From an uncultured Lachnospiraceae bacterium (GTDB lineage Bacteria > Bacillota > Clostridia > Lachnospirales > Lachnospiraceae): a stretch of DNA of 15,950 bases. The stretch covers positions 1 through 15,950 of the forward strand of contig CAJTUZ010000041.1 of assembly GCA_910579735.1 (NCBI GenBank), read 5' to 3'. Position numbers and translations under genes: made by a program. Numbering within the stretch: position 1 is the stretch's first letter; every line of letters starts with the position of its first letter. Under the pieces are notes generated by a model. That model saw nothing but the letters and a program-made list of their open reading frames with translations. It was not told the DNA's origin and ran no database searches. This document shows positions 6,029 to 14,360 of the stretch, piece after piece.

Positions 6029-7753
6029 ATGAACGAATTGAAGGCGCAGATAGAATTACTGAATGCCATGAATAAGAAACTGATGCAGGATGCAAAAATA
6101 CTGCGCCTGATCTGCGAAACTTCCAACAGTGCATTTTTGTATTATAATTATGGGGAAAATACATTACAGACGATTGCCAACTGGGACTATTTCTTTGATT
6201 TCCGGCTGACAGACATGAATGATTTTCCCAGGTTTTATGAGTGGGCGGAGGCAAGATATACGGCTCCGCTGCGGGAAGTTCTCTTTCTGGAAAAAAGGGG
6301 AATGAAGACCGCGGCGATTGAAGTTAAGGCAAGAAACAGCAGAATGTGGGTGGAGATCGAGACAAATATCATCTATGATGATATGGGAAAACCTGCAGAC
6401 AAAATCGTCCGCTTCAAAGATGTGACCAAATTTAATTCGCAAAACGATGAATTGTCGTATGTGGCATATTATGATCTTCTGACCGGATTATATAACCGCA
6501 ATTATTTCGTACGGCTGCTTGGAGAATTTGTCTGCCGTGCCAAAGAAGAAAAGAAAACGGTTTCCGTGATGTTTATCGATCTGGATGATTTCAGGCTTTT
6601 AAATGATGGATACGGAATCATTGTCGGCGACGAGATCGTGCAGATGTTCGGACAGTTTTTATCGGATTTTGAAAATGAAGATGTGATCGTTTCCCATTTC
6701 AGTGCGGATATCTATTGTATCGGTATTTATGATCCCTGCGGGGAAAGAAGCGTCGGGGCAATTTATGACAAGATTTCGGCGGGACTGCAGAAACCGTTTA
6801 AACTGAGCGGCGGGTTGGAAATTCCGATTGCCGCAAGCATCGGTGTTGCGGAGTACCCGGAAGCGGCATCCAATACGCTGGAGCTGATCAATTGTGCGGA
6901 GATCGTCATGTTTAAGGCAAAGGCATCCGGCAAGGGGAAAATGCAGAACTTTGACGGATCCATATTAGAAGATTTTCTGCAGAATGTAAATATAGAGAAT
7001 AAGTTAAAAGGCGCCGTTTTTGATCAGAATTTTATGATGTACTTCCAGCCGCAGTTTCATACGAGCGACAGAGTACTGCGGGGCGTGGAAGCGCTGATTC
7101 GCTGGAAAGATAATACGGGAAAGACGATTCATCCGGACATTTTTATACCGATCGCGGAGAAAAACGGTACGATCGTGCCGATCGGCACATGGGTCATGGA
7201 AGAAAGCATCAGGCTTTATGCCGGCTGGAAGGAAAAGTATCATTACCCGATGCTGATATCTTTAAACGTTTCGGCGATTCAGTACAAACAGCCGGATTTT
7301 GTCGATAAAGTCATGCAGATTTTACATAAATACGATGTGTCGCCCGAAGAGATCGAGTTAGAGATCACGGAGACCATATTGATCGACGATTTCCAGGAAA
7401 TTACGGAGAAACTGGAGACTTTAAGAGGAATGGGCGTCAAAATATCTCTCGATGATTTCGGTACGGGATATTCTTCGCTTTCCTACCTGAAAGGTCTGCC
7501 GATCGATACATTAAAAATTGATAAATCGTTTATCGATACGGTCGTGACGGACGAAAATACGAGGATCATTACGGAATCCATTATTTATATGGTGAAAAAA
7601 CTCGGTTTTGAGACAATCGCGGAAGGTGTGGAGACGCAGGAGCAGTTCGATTATCTGACAGAGATCGACTGTGACAATATACAGGGGTATTATTTAGGAA
7701 AGCCGATGCCTCCGGAGGAAATTGAGGTATTGATCCAAAAAACGCTCGCATAA
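6029..7753 (+). CDS. PAS/GGDEF/EAL protein, probable c-di-GMP phosphodiesterase
   Basis: This 574-residue signalling protein has a short coiled N-terminus, a PAS-like sensor (about residues 25-135), a GGDEF domain (about 145-300) and an EAL domain (about 315-570). No membrane segment is evident, so it is probably cytoplasmic. In the GGDEF domain the motif is replaced by SADIY at residues 225-229, so cyclase activity is unlikely. The EAL domain keeps the phosphodiesterase set: E354-A-L, N413 in LNVS, E445 and E448 in EITE, DDFGTG at 475-480, K496 and E532/E535 in AEGVET. It should hydrolyse c-di-GMP to pGpG, perhaps with the dead GGDEF domain as a GTP or partner sensor. The ATG at 6029 follows GGTGG. 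The frame opens earlier at a TTG at 5990, but that extension covers the hairpin. The ATPase gene follows within 19 bases. Its target process is not visible here. Confidence 0.9.
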   Translation: MNELKAQIELLNAMNKKLMQDAKILRLICETSNSAFLYYNYGENTLQTIANWDYFFDFRLTDMNDFPRFYEWAEARYTAPLREVLFLEKRGMKTAAIEVKARNSRMWVEIETNIIYDDMGKPADKIVRFKDVTKFNSQNDELSYVAYYDLLTGLYNRNYFVRLLGEFVCRAKEEKKTVSVMFIDLDDFRLLNDGYGIIVGDEIVQMFGQFLSDFENEDVIVSHFSADIYCIGIYDPCGERSVGAIYDKISAGLQKPFKLSGGLEIPIAASIGVAEYPEAASNTLELINCAEIVMFKAKASGKGKMQNFDGSILEDFLQNVNIENKLKGAVFDQNFMMYFQPQFHTSDRVLRGVEALIRWKDNTGKTIHPDIFIPIAEKNGTIVPIGTWVMEESIRLYAGWKEKYHYPMLISLNVSAIQYKQPDFVDKVMQILHKYDVSPEEIELEITETILIDDFQEITEKLETLRGMGVKISLDDFGTGYSSLSYLKGLPIDTLKIDKSFIDTVVTDENTRIITESIIYMVKKLGFETIAEGVETQEQFDYLTEIDCDNIQGYYLGKPMPPEEIEVLIQKTLA

Positions 7754-7772
7754 ATACATGTGGAGGGGCTTT

Positions 7773-9170
7773 ATGTTAGCAGGCAGGATGTCAGAACTTG
7801 AATATCTGAATCAGTATTATGAGCAGAAGGGGAGCCGGATGTTAGTTGTCTACGGACAGAAACATATTGGCAAAACAACGCTTGTCAGGGCCTTTGCGGA
7901 AGATAAGCCGAATTATTATTATCTTGCAAAACCCTGTTCGGAACGGGAACAGATGTATCAATGGGGGATACAGCTGAAGGCTTATGAGAGAAACGATCCG
8001 GACAAAGACGACGGGATCTGTTTACCTGACGGAAAAGATTTTCCGGAATTTGCGGATATTTTTAACGCAGTAAGCGTCAGCACGGGCAAGCGGGTCATTA
8101 TCATAGATGAATTTCAAAATATTGTCAAAGTCAGCGAGAGTTTTATGCAGGAGCTGGTGGCATTTATTCGAAAACAGGAGGAAAAGGGCGGCGTAATGGT
8201 GCTTTTATGCAGCTCTTCTATCGGATGGATCGAGAACAGCATGATCACGAAGATCGGGGAGGCGGCCTATGCGCTTTCCGGACTGTTAAAGATCAGAGAA
8301 CTGTCTTTTGGAGACATTGTACACCGTTTCCCGAATTTCCGAATCGAAGAGTGTGTAGAGGCATATGCTATTTTGGGCGGCATACCGGGACTCTGGAACC
8401 AGTTTGATGATAAACTGACGATACAGCAGAATATATGCAGGCATATTTTGAACCCTGACAGCCTCTTATTTGAAGAAGGGGAGCGGATGGTAGCGGATCA
8501 GCTTCGGGAAACAAGCGTCTATAATACGATACTGGCGGCGATCGCGGCAGGAAAACACAAACTGAATGACATTTACAGACATACGGAATTTTCACGCGCC
8601 AAGATCAGCGTTTATTTGAAGAATCTGATGGAACTTGAGCTGGTGGAAAAAGTTTTCTCTTATGATGGAGCCGGTAAAGAAAATGCGCAAAAAGGAATTT
8701 ACCGTATTATCCATCCCTTTGTGGAATTCTATTTTACGTATATGTATCCGTATATGAGCATGCTGCAGACCATATCGGTTGGCGAATATTATAATACCTA
8801 TATTTATCCGAATTTCAGAAAATACGTTTCCGGCTGCTTTAAAAAGGTCTGCCGCCAATATCTGGAGAAACTGAATGAACGCGGGAAACTGCCGATTCAT
8901 TTTGAAAGCAGCGGAGAATGGGTCGGAAAAGACGGCTCGATCGATCTGATTGCCAAAGACGCGGAAGGAAGGACGCTGATCGCACTCTGCAATTGGGAGA
9001 AACCGATGATGACTTATGCGGATTACGAATGGGTGATCTCCTGTGCGGAAAGAGCAAGGATCAAGGCGGATTATATTTACTTATATACGGCTTCAGGTTT
9101 TGATGAAAAACTGAATCTGGAAGCCAAGATCAAGAAAAATCTGAAACTGGTACAGGTTTCAGACGTCTGA
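7773..9170 (+). CDS. DUF234-type ATPase (archaeal-ATPase family)
   Basis: This 465-residue protein has the architecture of the archaeal-type P-loop ATPases with a DUF234 C-terminus. Walker A is GQKHIGKTT at residues 28-36. Walker B is VIIIDEFQN with D112-E113. A sensor-like LLCSSS stretch follows. Next comes a winged-helix-like region around LNDIYRHTEFSRAKISVYL, then the FVEFYFTYMYP segment and a C-terminal restriction-endonuclease-like fold. In family members that last part usually carries an E-I-D and an E-x-K-W motif. Here the D is kept (D391 in GSIDLIA), but the second motif reads LCNW (405-408), so nuclease chemistry is unlikely. The function of the family is poorly known, with proposed roles in DNA handling or mobile-element control. 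I chose the ATG at 7773 because GGAGGGG precedes it; an in-frame ATG at 7758 has no ribosome site. topB follows after 27 bases. Confidence 0.85.
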   Translation: MLAGRMSELEYLNQYYEQKGSRMLVVYGQKHIGKTTLVRAFAEDKPNYYYLAKPCSEREQMYQWGIQLKAYERNDPDKDDGICLPDGKDFPEFADIFNAVSVSTGKRVIIIDEFQNIVKVSESFMQELVAFIRKQEEKGGVMVLLCSSSIGWIENSMITKIGEAAYALSGLLKIRELSFGDIVHRFPNFRIEECVEAYAILGGIPGLWNQFDDKLTIQQNICRHILNPDSLLFEEGERMVADQLRETSVYNTILAAIAAGKHKLNDIYRHTEFSRAKISVYLKNLMELELVEKVFSYDGAGKENAQKGIYRIIHPFVEFYFTYMYPYMSMLQTISVGEYYNTYIYPNFRKYVSGCFKKVCRQYLEKLNERGKLPIHFESSGEWVGKDGSIDLIAKDAEGRTLIALCNWEKPMMTYADYEWVISCAERARIKADYIYLYTASGFDEKLNLEAKIKKNLKLVQVSDV

Positions 9171-9179
9171 GCTCAGACG
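9164..9179. other. 16-bp perfect palindrome spanning the ATPase stop codon
   Basis: CGTCTGAGCTCAGACG is a perfect 16-base palindrome that contains the TGA stop of the upstream gene. It overlaps a second palindrome, CAGACGTCTG (9160-9169). It lies 18 bases before the topoisomerase start. There is no T-run. It could be a protein-binding site for an internal promoter or a small mRNA hairpin between the two genes. Confidence 0.4.
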
Positions 9180-9197
9180 GTAAAATATATATGGTGT

Positions 9198-11228
9198 ATG
9201 ATGAAAAAAAGTTTATTTATTGCGGAGAAACCGAGCGTTGCAAAGGAATTTGCAAAGGCTTTGAAGTATCGTATGAGTAACCGGGATGGTTATCTGGAAT
9301 CGGAGGAGGCCGTTGTGACCTGGTGTGTAGGGCACCTTGTAACAATGAGTTACCCGGAGGCATATGATGAAAAGTACAAAAGATGGTCGCTTGAGACGAT
9401 TCCCTTTATACCGGATACCTTTAAGTATGAGGTTATCGACAGCGTAAAGAAGCAGTTTGGCATTGTAAGCGGACTGCTCAACAGAGAAGATGTAGAAACG
9501 ATCTATGTCTGTACCGACTCCGGCCGGGAAGGGGAATATATCTACAGACTGGTAGAACAGCAGGCGAATGTAAGCGGCAAGATGCGCAAAAGGGTATGGA
9601 TCGATTCCCAGACGGAAGAAGAGATCCTGCGGGGGATCAGAGAGGCAAAAGACCTGTCGGCCTATGATAATTTAAGCGATGCCGCGTATCTGCGCGCCAA
9701 AGAAGATTATTTGATGGGAATCAATTTTTCCCGTGTTTTGACATTAAAATACAGCAATCCCGTGAAGTCTTATTTGAAAGCAGACAGAGCCGTTATATCG
9801 GTAGGCAGGGTCATGACCTGCGTACTCGGCATGGTGGTCAACAGAGAACGGGAGATCAGAGAGTTTGTGAAGATTCCGTTTTATCGTGTCATAGCGGAAA
9901 TCGATATCAGGGGCAGGAAGTGCAGCTGTGAATGGAAGGCCGTAGAAGGGTCGCGTTATTTTGCCTCTCCCCTACTTTATAAAGACAACGGGTTTCTTAA
10001 AAAAGAGAACGCCGAAGAACTGATCGGATTTTTATCGGAAGAACCTGCGGCGGCGCCTGTTCTGCAGAAAATCGAAAAAAAGAAAGAGACGAAGAACCCG
10101 CCGTTGCTTTATAACCTGGCCGAACTGCAAAATGACTGTTCCAGGCTCTTTAAGATCAGTCCGGATGAAACGCTTCGGATTGTACAGGAATTATACGAAA
10201 AGAAGCTGACGACTTATCCGAGGACGGATGCCAGGGTCTTATCCAGTGCAGTCGCCAAGGAAATTCAGAAAAATATAGGCGGTCTGAAGCAGTATCCGCC
10301 TGTAAGAGAGCTGGCGGAAGAAATACTTTCGAAAGACAGTTATAAAAATATAGCCAAGACAAGATACGTGAATGACAAACAGATCACGGATCATTATGCG
10401 ATCATTCCAACCGGACAGGGTTTTGGCGCTTTAGGAAATCTGCATCCGACTGCGGCCAAGGTCTATGAATGTATTGTCAGAAGGTTTTTGAGTATCTTTT
10501 ATCCGGCGGCCGTTTATCAGAAAATAGCGTTGACGATAGAATTAAAGGGAGAGCGCTTTTTTTCCAATTTCAAGATACTTGCCGACAGCGGTTATTTAAA
10601 AGCGGCCAAATATTCATTTACAGCCGGCAGAGCAGAAAAAAACGGGCCGCAGGAAAAGAAAGACGATGCGGAAAACGCACAGCCTGAAGAGGCCTGTGAC
10701 GAGTCTTTTATGGATATATTAAAAGATTTGAAAAAAGGCGAACCGCTTTTGCTGCAGTCTTTTGACGTCAAGGAAGGAGAGACTTCTCCGCCCAAGCGTT
10801 ACAATTCGGGAACGATGATTTTAACGATGGAGAATGCCGGACAGTTCATTGAAGACGAAGAGCTCAGGGCGCAGATAAAAGGGAGCGGTATCGGCACATC
10901 CGCAACCAGAGCCGAAATCTTAAAGAAACTTGTACATATCAAGTATCTGGATCTGAATAAGAAAACACAGATCATCACACCGACGCTGCTTGGAGAAATG
11001 ATCTACGAAGTCGTTTCTTCTTCCATTAAGCCGCTTCTCGATCCAAGACTGACGGCAAGCTGGGAGAAGGGATTGAATCTGGTAGCGGACGGCGCCATAT
11101 CGGCAGATGAATATATGATGAAACTGGATGATTTTGTTACGAGAAGAACAAATATCGTAAAACAGATGAACAACCAGTCGGTTTTGAATACAAGGTTTCG
11201 TTATGCTTCACAGTTTTACAAAAAATAA
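9198..11228 (+). CDS. topB: Type IA DNA topoisomerase (topoisomerase III-like)
   Basis: This 676-residue enzyme would relax or decatenate DNA by passing strands through a transient single-strand break. The TOPRIM domain opens with SLFIAEKPSVAKEF (catalytic E10) and carries the acidic motif CTDSGREGE (D107, E111), the form seen in topoisomerase III. The active-site tyrosine is Y340 in TTYPRTDARVLS. The domain-IV-type motif SGIGTSATRAEILKKL is present near the C-terminal part. An acidic, lysine-rich insert around residues 475-515 looks disordered. The protein ends FRYASQFYKK with no zinc-finger tail, as in other Firmicute TopB proteins. The ribosome site is weak (GGTG), and ATG codons at 9198 and 9201 are both possible starts. 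Firmicutes often carry several such enzymes, some on conjugative elements. No relaxase, integrase or other element genes are nearby, so a chromosomal copy is favoured. Confidence 0.9.
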   Translation: MMKKSLFIAEKPSVAKEFAKALKYRMSNRDGYLESEEAVVTWCVGHLVTMSYPEAYDEKYKRWSLETIPFIPDTFKYEVIDSVKKQFGIVSGLLNREDVETIYVCTDSGREGEYIYRLVEQQANVSGKMRKRVWIDSQTEEEILRGIREAKDLSAYDNLSDAAYLRAKEDYLMGINFSRVLTLKYSNPVKSYLKADRAVISVGRVMTCVLGMVVNREREIREFVKIPFYRVIAEIDIRGRKCSCEWKAVEGSRYFASPLLYKDNGFLKKENAEELIGFLSEEPAAAPVLQKIEKKKETKNPPLLYNLAELQNDCSRLFKISPDETLRIVQELYEKKLTTYPRTDARVLSSAVAKEIQKNIGGLKQYPPVRELAEEILSKDSYKNIAKTRYVNDKQITDHYAIIPTGQGFGALGNLHPTAAKVYECIVRRFLSIFYPAAVYQKIALTIELKGERFFSNFKILADSGYLKAAKYSFTAGRAEKNGPQEKKDDAENAQPEEACDESFMDILKDLKKGEPLLLQSFDVKEGETSPPKRYNSGTMILTMENAGQFIEDEELRAQIKGSGIGTSATRAEILKKLVHIKYLDLNKKTQIITPTLLGEMIYEVVSSSIKPLLDPRLTASWEKGLNLVADGAISADEYMMKLDDFVTRRTNIVKQMNNQSVLNTRFRYASQFYKK

Positions 11229-11264
11229 AATGAAAACAATGGGAAAGGAAAATGAAGAAAAAAG

Positions 11265-11945
11265 ATGGCAGAAGGATTAAAAGATGTTATAATAAAAGAG
11301 CTTTATACATTGGATGAGACGATCGCAAAGGAAATTTTCGAAGGGGCGGTCTATCCGTGGGAGATCTTACCGAAAATAGGAGACTTTATCATCAGATTAG
11401 GCAGTACGCTCCCGGAAGAAAAATTTGAAAAAAGAGGAGAAAATATCTGGATCGCGAAGTCTGCCAAAGTATATCCGTCAGCCTGTATAAACGGTCCGGC
11501 GATCATTGATGAAGAGGCGGAAATCAGGCACTGTGCATTTATCAGGGGCAATGCCATTGTCGGGAAGGGAGCCGTAGTAGGAAATTCCACGGAACTGAAA
11601 AACGTTATTTTATTTAATAAAGTACAGGTACCTCATTACAACTATGTCGGAGACAGTATTTTAGGATTTAAGGCGCATATGGGAGCCGGTTCGATCACTT
11701 CCAACGTCAAAAGCGATAAGACTTTGGTCGTGGTGAAAGCCGGCAGTGAGTGGTATGAGACCGGTCTGAAAAAATTCGGTGCAATGCTTGCAGATCATGT
11801 GGAAGTCGGCTGCAACAGTGTTTTGAATCCGGGAACCATTATCGGAAAAGAAACCAATGTTTATCCCGTTTCCATGGTAAGGGGATTTGTTCCGCCGAAC
11901 AGTATTTTTAAGAAACAGGATGACATTATTACCAAAAAGCAGTAA
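11265..11945 (+). CDS. Left-handed beta-helix (hexapeptide-repeat) protein, GlmU C-domain-like
   Basis: This 226-residue protein has an alpha-helical N-terminus (about residues 1-60) followed by hexapeptide repeats that should form a left-handed parallel beta-helix. Examples are AKVYPSACINGPAIIDEEAE, GNAIVGKGAVVGNS and the late coil VGCNSVLNPGTIIGKETNVY. It resembles the acetyltransferase half of GlmU and related sugar nucleotide acyltransferases, but has no nucleotidyltransferase domain. An acetyl- or acyltransferase acting on a sugar or sugar nucleotide is a fair inference; the substrate is unknown. The start is forced: an in-frame stop lies at 11253-11255, so the ATG at 11265 is the only ATG that keeps the N-terminus. 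Its ribosome site is poor, with AAAGGAA about 14 bases upstream. A competing ATG at 11252 in another frame is better placed but encodes only about 20 codons. It lies 36 bases after topB in the same run of genes. Confidence 0.82.
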   Translation: MAEGLKDVIIKELYTLDETIAKEIFEGAVYPWEILPKIGDFIIRLGSTLPEEKFEKRGENIWIAKSAKVYPSACINGPAIIDEEAEIRHCAFIRGNAIVGKGAVVGNSTELKNVILFNKVQVPHYNYVGDSILGFKAHMGAGSITSNVKSDKTLVVVKAGSEWYETGLKKFGAMLADHVEVGCNSVLNPGTIIGKETNVYPVSMVRGFVPPNSIFKKQDDIITKKQ

Positions 11946-12024
11946 AATTTCTTTAGGACGGCACAGGATATTTTTTTAAACGAAACGAAGTCATCACAGA
12001 GAGAAAAGTATTGGGGAAAAAAAT

Positions 12025-14241
12025 ATGGCTATTGAAGAAATGAATGTTGAAAATTTTGGGTCGATGATCAATAATATCATCGCCGGTATTTGTTTTTTTG
12101 AGTATGAAAATAAAGAATTAACGCCGGTTTTTGCCAATGACGGTTTTTTCCGTATGCTTGGGTATTCCAAAGCGAGTGGAATGCAGTATCTGAAAAATGC
12201 AAGAATGAGCATTATTCCTGACGATATACCGATTTTTGAACAGGCTATCAAAGATGTACTAAAAGATGATGGTTCCGTCGAAGTGGAATTCAGAACGGTT
12301 ACGGCAAGCGGCGGACTCAGATGGCTTCAGGTAAGAGGAAACCTGTATGCAAGACAGGGTACGAGGTATACGATCGTAACGGTCATACAGGATATTACGG
12401 AAAAGAAAAACATAGAAGAGGAATTACATCAACAGGCGGAGCGTCTGCATATTCTCATGGAAGTGGAAGGCGAGAGAATCATAGACTATAACGCCAAGAC
12501 GGATGTGCTTATTATCAGAACTTCCGGAGATTATGCGTCTACCGGAGAAGTGATCATGAACCGGTATATGCAGAAATTTGAGAGCAACACCATATATGCG
12601 GAAGATTTGGAGAATTACCGGACGGTCTGGGAGGCGCTCTTAAAATCACCCGGCCATAACACATTGGAGGTCAGAACGAAGAAATTCGATGATGATTATA
12701 CCTGGTATCAGATGAATTTGACGTCGCTTCTCGGCGCTGAAGGTTATGTAACGAGGATCGTAGGAAGACTGATCAATATCCATGAAAAGAAATTGCAGGA
12801 GATCAATCTGCAGCTTCGTTCCAAGAGAGATGCGCTGACAAGGCTGCATGAAAAGGAAGCATCCATACAGCTGATCCAGAATATTCTGACGGAGGAAAGC
12901 GGAAAAGACGTATTAAATGCCCTTTTTATTATCGATATGGATAATTTTAAGAAGGTAAGCGGTCTTCTGGGACAGGCGCAGTGTGATAATATTCTGGTGG
13001 AGACCGGTATCTTTTTGAGTAAGATCATCAAAGGCATTGATGTGGTCGGCAGGATTGATGTAGACAGATTTGTCGTTTATTTAAGAAATATGCCCAGTTT
13101 GTCCGATGCGGATAAACTGGCGGAGAATATTATAGAAAAAATAAATTATACGCTGCCGTACGGCAATGAGAATATCCGCATAACGTGCAGCGTCGGCATT
13201 GCGATATTCCCTTATCACGGCACTGCATGGGAAGAACTTTATGCCAAAGCCAACAGAGCGTTAACAAGAGTCAAAGCCAGAGGTAAATATGGCTATCGTA
13301 TTTATGATGCAGCCGTTACTTTGGCTTATCATGCGATCAGAAGACATAACAATATTGCCTATGATGCGGAAAAAGGAATGGAACTTGATTGGAACATCGA
13401 AGATATGGTCATGCAGGTCCTTTTTGAAGACAAGGCGTTGGAGACGGCGCTGCAGTCGGCGGTCGAGCTGATTACGGTGCACTATAAGTTCCACAGGGGT
13501 TTTATCTGCGGAAGTGAAAAAGGAAGCCTCCCGCTGTCCAAAGATGTGCATTTCTCTGTCCATGGATATGAAATGGGACCGGAGAGCAAGGAACATTATG
13601 AATTCCGGCGTGTTGTTTATGAAGTATTGTATGATTCTTTCAAAAATTGCAGCATCATTCATGAATATGATATGACGATAGAGGAACTGCGGTATTATTT
13701 CCAGTCGGAAGGCATTAAGAGCATGCTGTATTATCCGATTACTTCCAAAGGGGAATTCAAAGGGGCCATCATCTTTGAAAATCACGAAGACGTACAGCTT
13801 GAATTCGAGAATAATATCATGGAGGAACTTCGTTCTTTATTCAGAATTCTGGAAGCGCATGTCCTGCAGATCGGACTTATGGACCGCTTACAGGACTTTG
13901 CAACGCAGATTGAGATGCTGGATAATCTGGACAGCTTTGTGTATATCGTGAATGCCGATACCTATGAATTGAGTTTCGTTAATAAAAAAGTGCTGATGCA
14001 GGCTCCGGATGTCAAGATCGGCGACACATGCTATAAAGCGATTCAGCATAGGGATTCGCCGTGTGAAAACTGTATTTTTAATCAAATGAAGAGGAATCCG
14101 CATGAAAGGCATACGGAGGAAATGTTTAATTATTCTCTGCGGTGCTGGTGCAGATGCAGCGCAGCCTGGCTGGAATGCAAAGACGAGAATGCGCTTGGAC
14201 TGCTTAACTGCATTGATATCTCGGAATATTTTATCGGATAG
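12025..14241 (+). CDS. Multidomain sensor: PAS-PAS-GGDEF(degenerate)-GAF-PAS
   Basis: This 738-residue soluble signalling protein begins with a PAS domain (about 10-130, ending VTVIQDITEKK) and a second PAS-like domain (about 145-255). A GGDEF-fold domain follows (about 270-425). The signature position reads RIDVDRF (343-349) where RxGGDEF is expected, and the nucleotide-binding DxFKxIND region reads DNFKKVSG. Cyclase activity is therefore very unlikely. A GAF-like domain covers about 450-620. A last PAS-like domain (about 635-735) holds a cysteine cluster, C669, C680, C683, C707, C709 and C711, in a DSPCENC and CWCRC context. A redox or metal-dependent sensor that signals by protein contact is a fair inference. 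The ATG at 12025 has GGGG eight bases upstream. It is the last gene of the same-strand run, 79 bases after the beta-helix gene, and no strong terminator follows. Confidence 0.83.
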   Translation: MAIEEMNVENFGSMINNIIAGICFFEYENKELTPVFANDGFFRMLGYSKASGMQYLKNARMSIIPDDIPIFEQAIKDVLKDDGSVEVEFRTVTASGGLRWLQVRGNLYARQGTRYTIVTVIQDITEKKNIEEELHQQAERLHILMEVEGERIIDYNAKTDVLIIRTSGDYASTGEVIMNRYMQKFESNTIYAEDLENYRTVWEALLKSPGHNTLEVRTKKFDDDYTWYQMNLTSLLGAEGYVTRIVGRLINIHEKKLQEINLQLRSKRDALTRLHEKEASIQLIQNILTEESGKDVLNALFIIDMDNFKKVSGLLGQAQCDNILVETGIFLSKIIKGIDVVGRIDVDRFVVYLRNMPSLSDADKLAENIIEKINYTLPYGNENIRITCSVGIAIFPYHGTAWEELYAKANRALTRVKARGKYGYRIYDAAVTLAYHAIRRHNNIAYDAEKGMELDWNIEDMVMQVLFEDKALETALQSAVELITVHYKFHRGFICGSEKGSLPLSKDVHFSVHGYEMGPESKEHYEFRRVVYEVLYDSFKNCSIIHEYDMTIEELRYYFQSEGIKSMLYYPITSKGEFKGAIIFENHEDVQLEFENNIMEELRSLFRILEAHVLQIGLMDRLQDFATQIEMLDNLDSFVYIVNADTYELSFVNKKVLMQAPDVKIGDTCYKAIQHRDSPCENCIFNQMKRNPHERHTEEMFNYSLRCWCRCSAAWLECKDENALGLLNCIDISEYFIG

Positions 14242-14257
14242 AAATTCATTTGAATTT
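14242..14257 (+). terminator. Weak AT-only hairpin after the sensor gene
   Basis: AAATTC (14242-14247) and GAATTT (14252-14257) form a 6-bp stem with a 4-base loop, immediately after the stop codon and followed by T, A, T. It contains only two G-C pairs and has no long T-run, so termination would be inefficient at best. Confidence 0.25.
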
Positions 14258-14311
14258 TATAGAAAGCACTGGATTTTTTGACCGTAATATGCGAAAATAA
14301 GAACAGCGGTT

Positions 14312-14360
14312 ATGACAGATTCTGGAAGGGTGCCTGCAGCGGTACCGGACGATCTGTTAT
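14312..14360 (+). promoter_or_regulatory. Long leader hairpin upstream of the NifU-like gene
   Basis: The RNA can fold over 49 continuous bases. ATGACAGAT (14312-14320) pairs with ATCTGTTAT (14352-14360) over nine pairs with one G-U. TCTGG (14321-14325) pairs with CCGGA (14345-14349). TGCC (14331-14334) pairs with GGTA (14341-14344), leaving a six-base loop. This gives 18 pairs with a 5-base bulge on the left and a 2-base bulge on the right. It ends 22 bases before the AAGGAG site. No T-run follows, so it is not a simple terminator. I compared it from memory with common riboswitch cores (TPP, FMN, cobalamin, glycine, c-di-GMP I and II, ZTP, THF) and recognise none. No promoter was fixed with confidence in the spacer. 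Confidence 0.5.

Noticed and set aside
9198..11228. TopB-like gene as a marker of an integrated conjugative element
   Set aside because: No relaxase, coupling protein, integrase or attachment repeats are present, and its neighbours are ordinary chromosomal genes.
11252..11314. About 20-codon ORF starting at an ATG with a better ribosome site than the beta-helix gene
   Set aside because: It overlaps the real gene in another frame and is a low-complexity lysine/arginine peptide. I kept it only as a note on the start site.
13261..13785. 174-codon minus-strand ORF
   Set aside because: It is antisense to the GAF region of the sensor gene, with no family resemblance and no ribosome-site support.
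14285..14290. TAATAT as a -10 box for the NifU-like gene
   Set aside because: No acceptable -35 hexamer lies 16-18 bases upstream, and TTGACC at 14278 is too close to pair with it.
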